Program-made: the position numbers and the translations under genes | Notes under the pieces: model-generated | What the model was told of the DNA's origin: nothing | The model's database searches: none | What the model saw: the letters and a program-made list of their open reading frames with translations, nothing else | Shown here: one piece after another, positions 1 through 5,340 of the stretch | Numbering within the stretch: the stretch's first letter is position 1 | Layout: every line of letters begins with the position of its first letter | Origin: Christensenellaceae bacterium | Lineage (GTDB): Bacteria; Bacillota; Clostridia; Christensenellales; Borkfalkiaceae | Assembly: GCA_016295005.1 (NCBI GenBank) | Contig: JAEDMA010000074.1 | Location: 1 to 6,842, forward strand | Length of the DNA: 6,842 nucleotides | Direction of reading: 5' to 3'

Positions 1-600
1 ACCGAAGAAGTCCTGTTTATAATCGACTTCGCCGTTTTCCTTGGGTACGTTGTTAAGGTCTAAAGTAGTCGCCTGAAACATTGCGCCTGCGCCTTCGCAG
101 TCGCTTCCCGTGATGATGGGAGTATGAACGTAAACGAATCCCCTTTCGTTAAAGAATTTATGTATCGCGTAAGCCGCTTCGCTTCTTATCTTAAAAACCG
201 CGTTAAAAGTGTTGGTTCTCGGACGAAGGTGCGGAATGGTTCTCAAAAATTCGAGAGTGTGTCTTTTTTTCTGCAACGGATAATCGGGAGAAGAAACCCC
301 CAACACTTCGATTTTATCCGCATTGATTTCGAACGGTTGTTTATTTTCGGGCGTAACGATTACTTTGCCCGTAACTTTTATGCACGCGCCGACGTTTTGC
401 TTTGCTGCTTCGTCGTAATTTTCCACTTTGTTTCTTTCGAAAACTATCTGACAATTCTTAAAGTAAGACCCGTCGTTAAGTTCAATAAAACCAAACGTTT
501 TGGAATCCCTAATGGTTTTCGCCCAGCCGCAAACCGTTACTTCGGCGCCGCCGAGTTTTTCGTAATCGGAAAAAATCTTTTTTAACTGCGTTCTTTTCAT
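1..600 (-). CDS. asnS: Asparaginyl-tRNA synthetase, N-terminal 200 residues (cut by window edge)
   Basis: Cytoplasmic class IIb aminoacyl-tRNA synthetase that charges tRNA-Asn with asparagine using ATP. Visible are the N-terminal anticodon-binding OB fold at about residues 20-100 (VTVCGWAKTIRDSKTFGFIE at 21-40, then LNDGSYFKNCQIV), the linker HLRPRTNTFNAVFKIRS (124-140) and the class II motif 1 helix and strand ending in GFVYVHTPIITGSDCEGAG. The TGSDCEGAG stretch followed by MFQATTLDLNNVP is typical of AsnS and separates it from AspRS and LysRS. The frame is still open at base 1, so the rest of the catalytic core (motifs 2 and 3) lies outside. The ATG at 600 is preceded by AAGGTGG at 604-610. 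The gene appears to be transcribed alone from the promoter at 633-662, with only about 25 nt of leader and therefore no room for a T-box. Family assignment is secure. Confidence 0.96.
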   Translation of the reverse strand, partial: MKRTQLKKIFSDYEKLGGAEVTVCGWAKTIRDSKTFGFIELNDGSYFKNCQIVFERNKVENYDEAAKQNVGACIKVTGKVIVTPENKQPFEINADKIEVLGVSSPDYPLQKKRHTLEFLRTIPHLRPRTNTFNAVFKIRSEAAYAIHKFFNERGFVYVHTPIITGSDCEGAGAMFQATTLDLNNVPKENGEVDYKQDFFG

Positions 601-632
601 AAGCCACCTTTTATTTATAAAAATACTATTTT

Positions 633-662
633 AGTATACCATTTTCTTTTGGGTTTTTACAA
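633..662 (-). promoter_or_regulatory. Sigma-A type promoter of asnS with extended -10
   Basis: On the minus strand, TTGTAA (657-662) and TATACT (633-638) are separated by 18 bp, and the -10 is preceded by TGG, giving an extended -10. Transcription would begin near 626, leaving a leader of about 25 nt that contains only the ribosome-binding site. It sits downstream of the terminator of the preceding operon, so asnS is an independent unit. Confidence 0.7.
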
Positions 663-712
663 GGTTTTTTCGTAACTTTTTATTTTTTATTGACTTTTAC
701 CCGTTTAAAATT

Positions 713-736
713 AAAAAACCGACCTTACCGGTCGGT
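713..736 (-). terminator. Intrinsic terminator of the deacetylase/SSB-like operon
   Basis: A perfect 7-bp stem, ACCGACC (718-724) with GGTCGGT (730-736), encloses a 5-nt loop. On the minus strand the hairpin is followed directly by six T residues (713-718 read in reverse, the first overlapping the stem). It lies 21 bp after the stop codon of the SSB-like gene and upstream of the asnS promoter. The plus-strand side has no T run. Confidence 0.85.
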
Positions 737-757
737 CTTAAAGTTTTGGTTTTCGAG

Positions 758-1456
758 TTATTGCCCCGTATATTCCCTTTGTTCGAAAGGTAAAGCGCTC
801 GTGAACGAAAATTCCGCGTCCACGTCTATTTCTTCGTCTTTATCGCAGGAAGTGAGTTTGCTTATCGAAACTTCGTAAGCGGTCATTATCTTAATATCGT
901 CGTCGCCCGTTCTTTTCTGATATTCTCTGCTCTGAATTCTTCCGCACACTAAAATTCTGTCGCCCACGGCGAGATTTTTCGCAAACCTTGCGTTTCTGCC
1001 CCAGGCTATACACGGAATATAGTCGGATTTATTGTAAGATCTGTTTACCGCAAGCAGTATATCGGCGATTTCTCTGTTAAAAGGCGTCGTTCTGTAAACG
1101 GGCGGTTTGCACACGTAACCCGATAAAACTATGCCGTTGGTATTCGTTACGGGCATGGTATCGTACAGTTCCCTTACGAAAACGGTAAGCATAAGTTTGC
1201 TTTTGCCGTTTACAAGTTTATTGTAACTGCGGAACTGCCCCATGGCGTTAATCGTTTTCCCGATTTCCAGTCTGTTATCCGAAATAAGCCTTTCGGAAAC
1301 GGTCACGGGCAAAATATCCGCTTGCCCCGATAATCTTTTTACGAGAACTTTCATCTCGTAAAAGCCTTCTCCGTACACTTCGTGCGAAAACTCCGCTTCC
1401 GAAACGATTTCGCCGCTGATATACACTTTGTTGTTTTTTTCCGTCAGTCCGTTCAT
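758..1456 (-). CDS. Tandem OB-fold single-stranded DNA-binding protein (clostridial SSB-like paralogue)
   Basis: A 232-residue protein with two SSB-type OB folds. The C-terminal one (about 107-204) is a clear SSB domain: GIVLSGYVCKPPVYRTTP, then IADILLAVNR, DYIPCIAWGRNARFAKNL and GDRILVCGRIQSREYQKR. The N-terminal one (about 9-98) is a degenerate copy with the same layout (VYISGEIV, FYEMKVLVKR, ADILPVTVSERL, GKTINAMGQFRSY). Canonical bacterial SSB has a single OB fold, a long disordered linker and an acidic tail ending in an IPF or LPF tip. Here the tail is acidic (DKDEEIDVDAEF), but the LPF is followed by eight more residues. This is therefore probably an accessory SSB-like protein, not the replicative one; its specific job is unknown. 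The start is the ATG at 1456, since GGAGG lies 5 nt before it; a TTG at 1468 would place that ribosome-binding site inside the gene. It follows the deacetylase gene by 19 bp and ends at the terminator at 713-736. Confidence 0.85.
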   Translation of the reverse strand: MNGLTEKNNKVYISGEIVSEAEFSHEVYGEGFYEMKVLVKRLSGQADILPVTVSERLISDNRLEIGKTINAMGQFRSYNKLVNGKSKLMLTVFVRELYDTMPVTNTNGIVLSGYVCKPPVYRTTPFNREIADILLAVNRSYNKSDYIPCIAWGRNARFAKNLAVGDRILVCGRIQSREYQKRTGDDDIKIMTAYEVSISKLTSCDKDEEIDVDAEFSFTSALPFEQREYTGQ

Positions 1457-1461
1457 TTTTT

Positions 1462-1466
1462 CCTCC
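1462..1466 (-). promoter_or_regulatory. Ribosome-binding site fixing the SSB-like gene start
   Basis: GGAGG on the minus strand with a 5-nt A spacer before the ATG at 1456-1454. It overlaps the in-frame TTG at 1466-1468, which rules that codon out as the likely start. Confidence 0.85.
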
Positions 1467-1475
1467 AATGAATTT

Positions 1476-2234
1476 CTAATTGTTTTTTATTTGCGATCCG
1501 TCCGCCGCCATAGAAAAGTTTTCGCGGTAAATCAAATCGCTTATTTTTACAAACTCGTATCCTTTCTCCTTCGCCCCTTTTATAATCGCGGGCAAGGCTT
1601 CTGCGGTATGTAGTCCGTTATTGTGAAACAGCACTATTGAACCGTTTTTTATCTTTCCTAAAACTCTCGACTCTATCTCTTTTGCAGACAAGTTTTTCCA
1701 GTCTAAACTGTCTACGTCCCACTGTATGGGATAAAGCCCTTTTTCGTACGCCGTTTCTATAAGAAGATTGTTATAATCCCCGTAAGGCGGTCTGAAAACT
1801 TCCACCTTTTTACCCGTTATCGCGGTTATCGCGGCAGACGACGTTTCAAGTTCTTTTATAATTGTTTCCTTGTTTAGTTTGGACATATACGGGTGCGTCG
1901 CCGAGTGCGTTCCTATATCGTGCCCCGCATCGTCTATCTTTTTAACGTATTCGGGATATTTTTTCGTCCAGAATTCCACCGTGAAAAAGGTGCATACCAC
2001 GTCGTTTTCTTTCATTATCGAAAGAAGTTTGTCGGTATAATCTACGCCCCAGGCGCAATCGAAAGAAATAGCGATTTTCTTTTCTTCCGTTTCCACGCGG
2101 TAAATCGGCAACTTTCTTCCGTTTTTACCGAACGCCTGAACGGTCGCGGGAACGACGCAGCAAACCGCAATCGCCGCGAATACCGCGACGGCGATAGTTG
2201 CAAAAAACTTTTTCCTTAAAACGACTAATTTCAT
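1476..2234 (-). CDS. PdaB-like polysaccharide deacetylase (NodB domain), membrane-anchored or secreted
   Basis: A 252-residue NodB-fold (CE4) protein, a family that removes acetyl groups from N-acetylated sugars in peptidoglycan or chitin-like polymers outside the membrane. Residues 1-34 carry basic residues (RKK), a hydrophobic stretch (about 10-30) and a possible cleavage site at VQA. NodB motifs in order: SFDCAWG (57-63; D59 as the expected general base), HSATH (110-114, metal-binding His pair), RPPYGDYN (148-155), DVDSLDW (173-179) and IVLFHNN (200-206, motif 5 His204). The motif 1 form and the preceding IYRVETEEKKIAI resemble PdaB-type sporulation deacetylases, so a spore-cortex or cell-wall role is possible but inferred. 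The usual second Asp of motif 1, a metal ligand in classical members, is Cys60 here. The start chosen is the ATG at 2234, 9 nt after GGAGAG; an upstream in-frame ATG at 2258 has no ribosome-binding site. It is the first gene of a two-gene unit with the SSB-like gene. I found no convincing sigma-A promoter upstream. Confidence 0.88.
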   Translation of the reverse strand: MKLVVLRKKFFATIAVAVFAAIAVCCVVPATVQAFGKNGRKLPIYRVETEEKKIAISFDCAWGVDYTDKLLSIMKENDVVCTFFTVEFWTKKYPEYVKKIDDAGHDIGTHSATHPYMSKLNKETIIKELETSSAAITAITGKKVEVFRPPYGDYNNLLIETAYEKGLYPIQWDVDSLDWKNLSAKEIESRVLGKIKNGSIVLFHNNGLHTAEALPAIIKGAKEKGYEFVKISDLIYRENFSMAADGSQIKNN

Positions 2235-2243
2235 TATATCTTT

Positions 2244-2249
2244 CTCTCC
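2244..2249 (-). promoter_or_regulatory. Ribosome-binding site fixing the deacetylase start
   Basis: GGAGAG on the minus strand, 9 nt before the ATG at 2234-2232. It lies inside the frame that would start at the ATG at 2258, which itself has only an AT-rich stretch (TTTTTCGACAAA) before it. Confidence 0.7.
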
Positions 2250-2292
2250 GTGTCGCATTTTGTCGAAAAAGACGTTATCGGTACTGTTTTTG

Positions 2293-2314
2293 GCGTAAAC
2301 CGTACGCTTTTTTT
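2293..2314 (+). other. Small hairpin followed by T7, terminator-like on the plus strand, in the deacetylase leader
   Basis: GCGTA (2293-2297) and TACGC (2303-2307) flank the loop AACCG, and seven T residues follow (2308-2314). With a stem of only 5 bp it is a weak terminator at best, and there is no plus-strand gene before it. On the minus strand it would form a small hairpin after an A7 run, upstream of the deacetylase ribosome-binding site. Function is uncertain. The rest of 2235-2399 shows no gene. Confidence 0.25.
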
Positions 2315-2399
2315 CGCCTATAAATACTTATTCCGACGCGGGAATTTTTATGCCGTTTGAAAAGAATGTAAAAAAAATTAAAATTATGGCTTTTTATGA

Positions 2400-2428
2400 T
2401 TGACAAAAAAAAAATTATTTACTATAAT
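2400..2428 (+). promoter_or_regulatory. Perfect-consensus sigma-A promoter of tRNA-Thr
   Basis: TTGACA (2400-2405) and TATAAT (2423-2428) match both hexamers exactly with a 17-bp spacer that begins with a nine-base A run. Transcription should start near 2435, leaving roughly 14 nt of 5' leader before the mature tRNA. Confidence 0.93.
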
Positions 2429-2448
2429 AAATAGGCTTTTCAGTAAAC

Positions 2449-2524
<76 letters not shown>

Positions 2525-2529
2525 TTAGG

Positions 2530-2570
2530 AAAATCCTTGGAATGCCCGTGGCTTTCGAGGGTTTTTGCTT
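2530..2570 (+). terminator. Intrinsic terminator of tRNA-Thr
   Basis: A long hairpin begins 6 nt after CCA. AAAATCCTTGGAA (2530-2542) pairs with TTTCGAGGGTTTT (2553-2565), with three G-T wobbles. After a single bulged T it continues as GCC/GGC around the loop CGT. The T-rich tail reads TTTTTGCTTTT. The stem is imperfect, but position and tail fit termination of the tRNA transcript. Confidence 0.65.
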
Positions 2571-2572
2571 TT

Positions 2573-2634
2573 AAAAGAAAACGCCTCGCCGATTTCGATA
2601 AACCCGAAATCGGCGGGGATAATTTTTACTTTTT
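2573..2634. terminator. Bidirectional intrinsic terminator between tRNA-Thr and degV
   Basis: GCCGATTTCG (2588-2597) and CGAAATCGGC (2605-2614) form a perfect 10-bp stem with a 7-nt loop, extended by four pairs including one wobble (2584-2587 with 2615-2618). On the plus strand TTTTTACTTTTT follows (2623-2634). On the minus strand the stem is followed by TTTTCTTTT (2573-2581 reversed). It can serve as backup for the tRNA and as the main stop for the convergent degV transcript. Confidence 0.8.
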
Positions 2635-2654
2635 CACGATATTTTTCATTATAA

Positions 2655-2690
2655 CAAGAACCGCTTCCGATTTTTCGAAAGCGGTTCTTG
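2655..2690 (-). terminator. Hairpin 3' of the degV-family gene, weak T tail
   Basis: CAAGAACCGCTT (2655-2666) pairs perfectly over 12 bp with AAGCGGTTCTTG (2679-2690). After one mismatch the stem continues with CGA/TCG around a TTTT loop. It lies 31 bp beyond the degV stop codon. Neither side has a clean T run (TTATAATG on the minus strand), so it may act as a 3' stabilising hairpin ahead of the stronger terminator at 2573-2634. Confidence 0.5.
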
Positions 2691-2721
2691 AATTATTATA
2701 AGAGATTTTCTATAGTCTTTA

Positions 2722-3579
2722 TCAGTCGCCTGTTTTTTTGCCGCCGTCGTTGATATACAGAATACCGAGACAGTTTTCCCCGCAGTGGCTGGTTATCGTG
2801 CCGCCCGCGTGGGTAATGTGAATGTTCTTAAATCCCGCTTCCTTTAACGCGTTCACGGCGATTTCTACCGTCGCGTCGTCTGCGGTGGTGTATGTTACGA
2901 AAGCTTCTTCTAAATCGGGAGTATCGAATCTTTCGAGAACGTCTTTACAATAACACTCCACTACTCTGTCGAAGTTACCCCTGTATTTGTTGCCGGATTT
3001 CATTTTTCCGTCCTCTACGATTATCTCGGGACGTATTCTTAAAAGGTTGGCTCCGAGATAAACGAGGCTGCTGCATCTTCCGCCTTTGTAAAGATAGTCT
3101 ACCCGTTTAAGCGCGAAACTCGCCTGAACGTAAGGTATTCTTTTTTTACATTCTTCGACTATGGTTTCCGCGTCTTTGCCGGCGTCGGCAAGTTTTCTCG
3201 CGTACATACACTGCAACGCTATGCCCGTAGATAAAGAACGGGAATCTATAACGTAAACCTTGCCGAGTTTTTCGGCAACTTTTACCGCGTTGTTATACGC
3301 GCTGCTCATTTCCGAAGAAAGAGAAAAATGTATTACGTAATCGTTGGTTTTTAATAGTTCTGTAAAATATTCTTCGAACTGGTATTCGTTTACCGCCGAA
3401 GTTTTGGGCAACACCTTGTGAGCGTTGACGTATTCGATTATTTCCGTCGGAGTTACTTCTCCGTCGAGTTTCGTTTCGTCACCGAGTAAAATATGAAAAG
3501 GAACGGTCGTTATTTTAAATTCTTTCAATAATTCTTTCGTTAAGTCTACGGTGCTTTCTGCGGAAACCGCTATTTTCAT
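2722..3579 (-). CDS. DegV-family fatty-acid-binding protein (FakB-like)
   Basis: A 285-residue cytoplasmic protein of the usual DegV length. Members bind a fatty acid in a deep pocket; FakB proteins present it to the kinase FakA for phosphorylation before entry into phospholipid synthesis. Family landmarks in order: the N-terminal strand and turn IAVSAESTVDL (3-13; most members read DST rather than EST), the ligand-contact motif KTSAVN (59-64), HFSLSSEMSSAYNNA (84-98; often GTYQSA at its end), DSRSLSTG (112-119), the strongly conserved LYKGGRCSS (163-171) and LRIRPEI (180-186), and the C-terminal HITHAGGTITSHCGENCLGI. No fakA homologue is present in the window, so the partner must be elsewhere. 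GGAGG (3589-3593) lies 9 nt before the ATG at 3579. The gene is monocistronic, divergent from the XRE regulator, and ends in the double-hairpin region at 2573-2690. The family call is firm; which fatty acid it binds is unknown. Confidence 0.93.
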   Translation of the reverse strand: MKIAVSAESTVDLTKELLKEFKITTVPFHILLGDETKLDGEVTPTEIIEYVNAHKVLPKTSAVNEYQFEEYFTELLKTNDYVIHFSLSSEMSSAYNNAVKVAEKLGKVYVIDSRSLSTGIALQCMYARKLADAGKDAETIVEECKKRIPYVQASFALKRVDYLYKGGRCSSLVYLGANLLRIRPEIIVEDGKMKSGNKYRGNFDRVVECYCKDVLERFDTPDLEEAFVTYTTADDATVEIAVNALKEAGFKNIHITHAGGTITSHCGENCLGILYINDGGKKTGD

Positions 3580-3621
3580 AGATACATACCTCCGTCGCTA
3601 AACGCTTGTTTGTTTTTCTTT

Positions 3622-3650
3622 ATTTTATTTAAATTGCGACTATTTATCAA
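3622..3650 (-). promoter_or_regulatory. Probable sigma-A promoter of the degV-family gene
   Basis: On the minus strand, TTGATA (3645-3650) and TAAAAT (3622-3627) are separated by exactly 17 bp, each one base off consensus. The start would fall near 3615, giving a leader of about 36 nt that contains the GGAGG site. It is about 95 bp from the divergent promoter of the XRE gene. Confidence 0.6.
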
Positions 3651-3744
3651 ACTACTTATTGCTTTTTTCTCTCTATAATCGCGTATCGGAAAAATAGAAT
3701 TTACGTTTCTCACTCTACTCACGGTAGAATTCGTTGAAAATAGC

Positions 3745-3776
3745 TTGATTTTAAGGCAAAAACGTGCTATTATAAT
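3745..3776 (+). promoter_or_regulatory. Promoter of the XRE regulator, overlapping its start region
   Basis: TTGATT (3745-3750), a 17-bp spacer and TATTAT (3768-3773), preceded by TGC to make an extended -10. An overlapping TATAAT lies at 3771-3776 but would need a 20-bp spacer. Either register puts the transcription start at about 3780-3783, at or within three bases of the ATG, so the mRNA would be leaderless or nearly so. Confidence 0.65.
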
Positions 3777-3782
3777 ACTTGT

Positions 3783-4376
3783 ATGGATATTAAGGAAATT
3801 TTTTCGAAAAATTTTGCAACTCTTCGAAAAACCGGCAATTTAACGCAGGCGGAGTTTGCTGAAAAAATAAATTATTCGGATAAGGCCGTTTCCAAATGGG
3901 AAAGAGGCGAATCTTTGCCCGATTTAGAGGTCACGAAACAGATAGCGGACTTTTTCGGCGTCACGGTCGATTATCTTTTAACCGAACACTCGGAAAAGGT
4001 GAAAGCCAAATACAACATCCCCGTAAAACGTTTCCTTATCTGCGGACTTTCGACGGGTCTTGCCTGGCTTATCGCTACCCTTTGTTTTGCCTTTATTCAA
4101 CTTTTAATCCCTACCGCAACGAAAACCTGGCTTTCTTTCGTGATTGCGGTTCCCGTTACGATGATTATTCTTCTGGTTTTAACTTCCGTATGGGGTAAAA
4201 CCTTAACGAATATGTTTATAACTTCAGGGCTTGTGTGGTCGGTTATCGCGACGCTTTATATAGTTTTATTAAACACGCTTGCTTCGCCGCCGCCGTCGCT
4301 CTGGCTTTTATGGCTTATCGGAATCCCTTTGCAGGTTCTCGTTATATTATGGTTCACTTATAAAAAAATAAAATAA
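3783..4376 (+). CDS. XRE-family transcriptional regulator with four-segment membrane domain
   Basis: A 197-residue protein. Residues 6-66 form an HTH_3 (Cro/C1-type) DNA-binding domain: NFATLRKTGNLTQAEFAEK, the recognition-helix segment YSDKAVSKWERGESLPDLEV and IADFFGVTVDYLL. A short charged linker (EHSEKVKAKYNIPVKR) leads to four predicted membrane helices at about 84-109, 116-137, 143-165 and 173-192, and the chain ends in the basic KKIK. Such HTH-membrane fusions are common in Clostridia; the membrane part may sense an envelope or membrane state, but no ligand can be named. No Shine-Dalgarno sequence precedes the ATG and the -10 box ends 6 to 9 nt before it. There is no in-frame start upstream, and the HTH begins only a few residues in, so the ATG at 3783 is well supported. 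It is divergent from the degV-family gene and could regulate it or itself. It ends 22 bp before the hairpin at 4398-4430. Confidence 0.9.
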   Translation: MDIKEIFSKNFATLRKTGNLTQAEFAEKINYSDKAVSKWERGESLPDLEVTKQIADFFGVTVDYLLTEHSEKVKAKYNIPVKRFLICGLSTGLAWLIATLCFAFIQLLIPTATKTWLSFVIAVPVTMIILLVLTSVWGKTLTNMFITSGLVWSVIATLYIVLLNTLASPPPSLWLLWLIGIPLQVLVILWFTYKKIK

Positions 4377-4394
4377 TAGGAAATTTTATATATC

Positions 4395-4441
4395 AAAAAG
4401 ACGCTTCGGGATTTTTTCCCGAGGCGTCTTGCTATATTTTT
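4395..4441. terminator. Bidirectional intrinsic terminator between xre and ttcA
   Basis: A 13-bp stem, AAGACGCTTCGGG (4398-4410) with CCCGAGGCGTCTT (4418-4430), has one T-G wobble and a 7-nt ATTTTTT loop. On the minus strand TTTTT follows immediately (4395-4399 reversed, partly overlapping the stem), a strong stop for the tcdA-ttcA operon. On the plus strand the T run (4437-4441) starts 6 nt later, so termination of the XRE transcript may be less efficient. Confidence 0.85.
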
Positions 4442-4485
4442 GAATTTTTGTCAAACACGGCTTTACTTTTCTTTTGCGTAAAAAT

Positions 4486-5340
4486 TTAATAATCTTCGGT
4501 AAAGTAGTGCCTTTCGCCTTTTTTATCTTTATACCCTATCACGGTGGAAAGGTTTACGTTTTCCACGCTTTTGAAAATATTTTGTTCTGTTTCGAAATCT
4601 TCTTCTTTTAATTTTTTTATAAGTTCTTTCATTTTCTTGCGTTTAGACGTCATCTCTTCGCTATTAGTTTCTTTCGCCGTCATCTCGGTAAACTTGCACG
4701 CGCATTGTAAAAACCGCAGTTCGTTATAATCTCTCCAAGCGATAATATCTTCTTCGTGAACGAGATACATGGGTCTTATAAGTTCCATGCCTTCGAAGTT
4801 AGCGCTTCTTACTTTCGGCATCATAGTCTGTATCTGACCGCCGTAAAGCATACCCATAAGTATGGTTTCGTTTACGTCGTTATAATGATGACCGAGCGCT
4901 ATTTTATTACACCCCAGTTCTTTGGCTTTCGAATACAGGTATCCCCTTCTCATACGGGCGCATATATAACAGGGCGATTTTTCTATATTAACCACGTTTT
5001 CGAAAATCTCCGATTGAAAAACGGTAATCGATATGCCGAGTTTTTCGGCGTTAAATCTTATAAGTTCCGCGTTTTCCTCGTTATACCCCGGGTTCATTAC
5101 CAGAAAAACGAGTTCGAACGGGAATCTGTGATGCCTTTGAAGTTCCTGAAAAAGTTTTGCCATTAAAAAAGAGTCCTTTCCGCCCGATATACATACCGCA
5201 ACCTTATCCCCTTCTTTAAGCAATTCGTACTGCTTTATCCCCTTTGCGAACGGGGTAAAAATACTTTTATGAAATTTTTTTCTTATGCTCTCTTCCGCTC
5301 TTTCGCATGGCGTGAGATTTTCTTTATTTTTTATCGTCAT
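4486..5340 (-). CDS. ttcA: TtcA-family tRNA 2-thiocytidine synthetase (PP-loop ATPase)
   Basis: A 284-residue cytoplasmic N-type ATP pyrophosphatase. TtcA uses ATP and a sulfur donor to convert C32 to 2-thiocytidine in certain tRNAs and carries a [4Fe-4S] cluster. Visible are the PP-loop SGGKDS (52-57), the CYIC cysteine pair (124 and 127) leading into ARMRRGYLY, GHHYNDVNET (150-159), GGQIQTMMPK (167-176), and a later QCACKF with Cys213 and Cys215. The two pairs match the Cys-X-X-Cys plus downstream Cys that hold the cluster in characterised TtcA. The C-terminal third has a Lys-rich stretch, KRKKMKELIKKLKEED (233-248). Clostridial members form a branch of their own and their target tRNAs are less certain than in enterobacteria. 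The start at 5340 overlaps the end of tcdA by 17 bp with only a weak GGGA nearby, which suggests translational coupling. No other Met occurs before residue 60. The transcript ends at the terminator at 4395-4441. Confidence 0.87.
   Translation of the reverse strand: MTIKNKENLTPCERAEESIRKKFHKSIFTPFAKGIKQYELLKEGDKVAVCISGGKDSFLMAKLFQELQRHHRFPFELVFLVMNPGYNEENAELIRFNAEKLGISITVFQSEIFENVVNIEKSPCYICARMRRGYLYSKAKELGCNKIALGHHYNDVNETILMGMLYGGQIQTMMPKVRSANFEGMELIRPMYLVHEEDIIAWRDYNELRFLQCACKFTEMTAKETNSEEMTSKRKKMKELIKKLKEEDFETEQNIFKSVENVNLSTVIGYKDKKGERHYFTEDY

Noticed and set aside
124..585. A 153-codon open frame on the plus strand within asnS
   Set aside because: It is wholly antisense to a clear asparaginyl-tRNA synthetase, has no ribosome-binding site and its translation is Phe/Arg-rich low-complexity sequence typical of the reverse of this codon usage.
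1457..1468. TTG start four codons upstream for the SSB-like gene
   Set aside because: The GGAGG that serves the ATG at 1456 lies inside this extension, and no ribosome-binding site precedes the TTG.
2235..2258. Upstream ATG at 2258 for the deacetylase
   Set aside because: It has no Shine-Dalgarno sequence, and the GGAGAG lying within the extension fits the ATG at 2234, which begins a normal signal sequence.
3656..3690. TATAAT at 3674-3679 as a second plus-strand promoter for the XRE gene
   Set aside because: No acceptable -35 lies 16-18 bp upstream (ACTACT at 17 bp), whereas the pair at 3745-3776 is better and has an extended -10.
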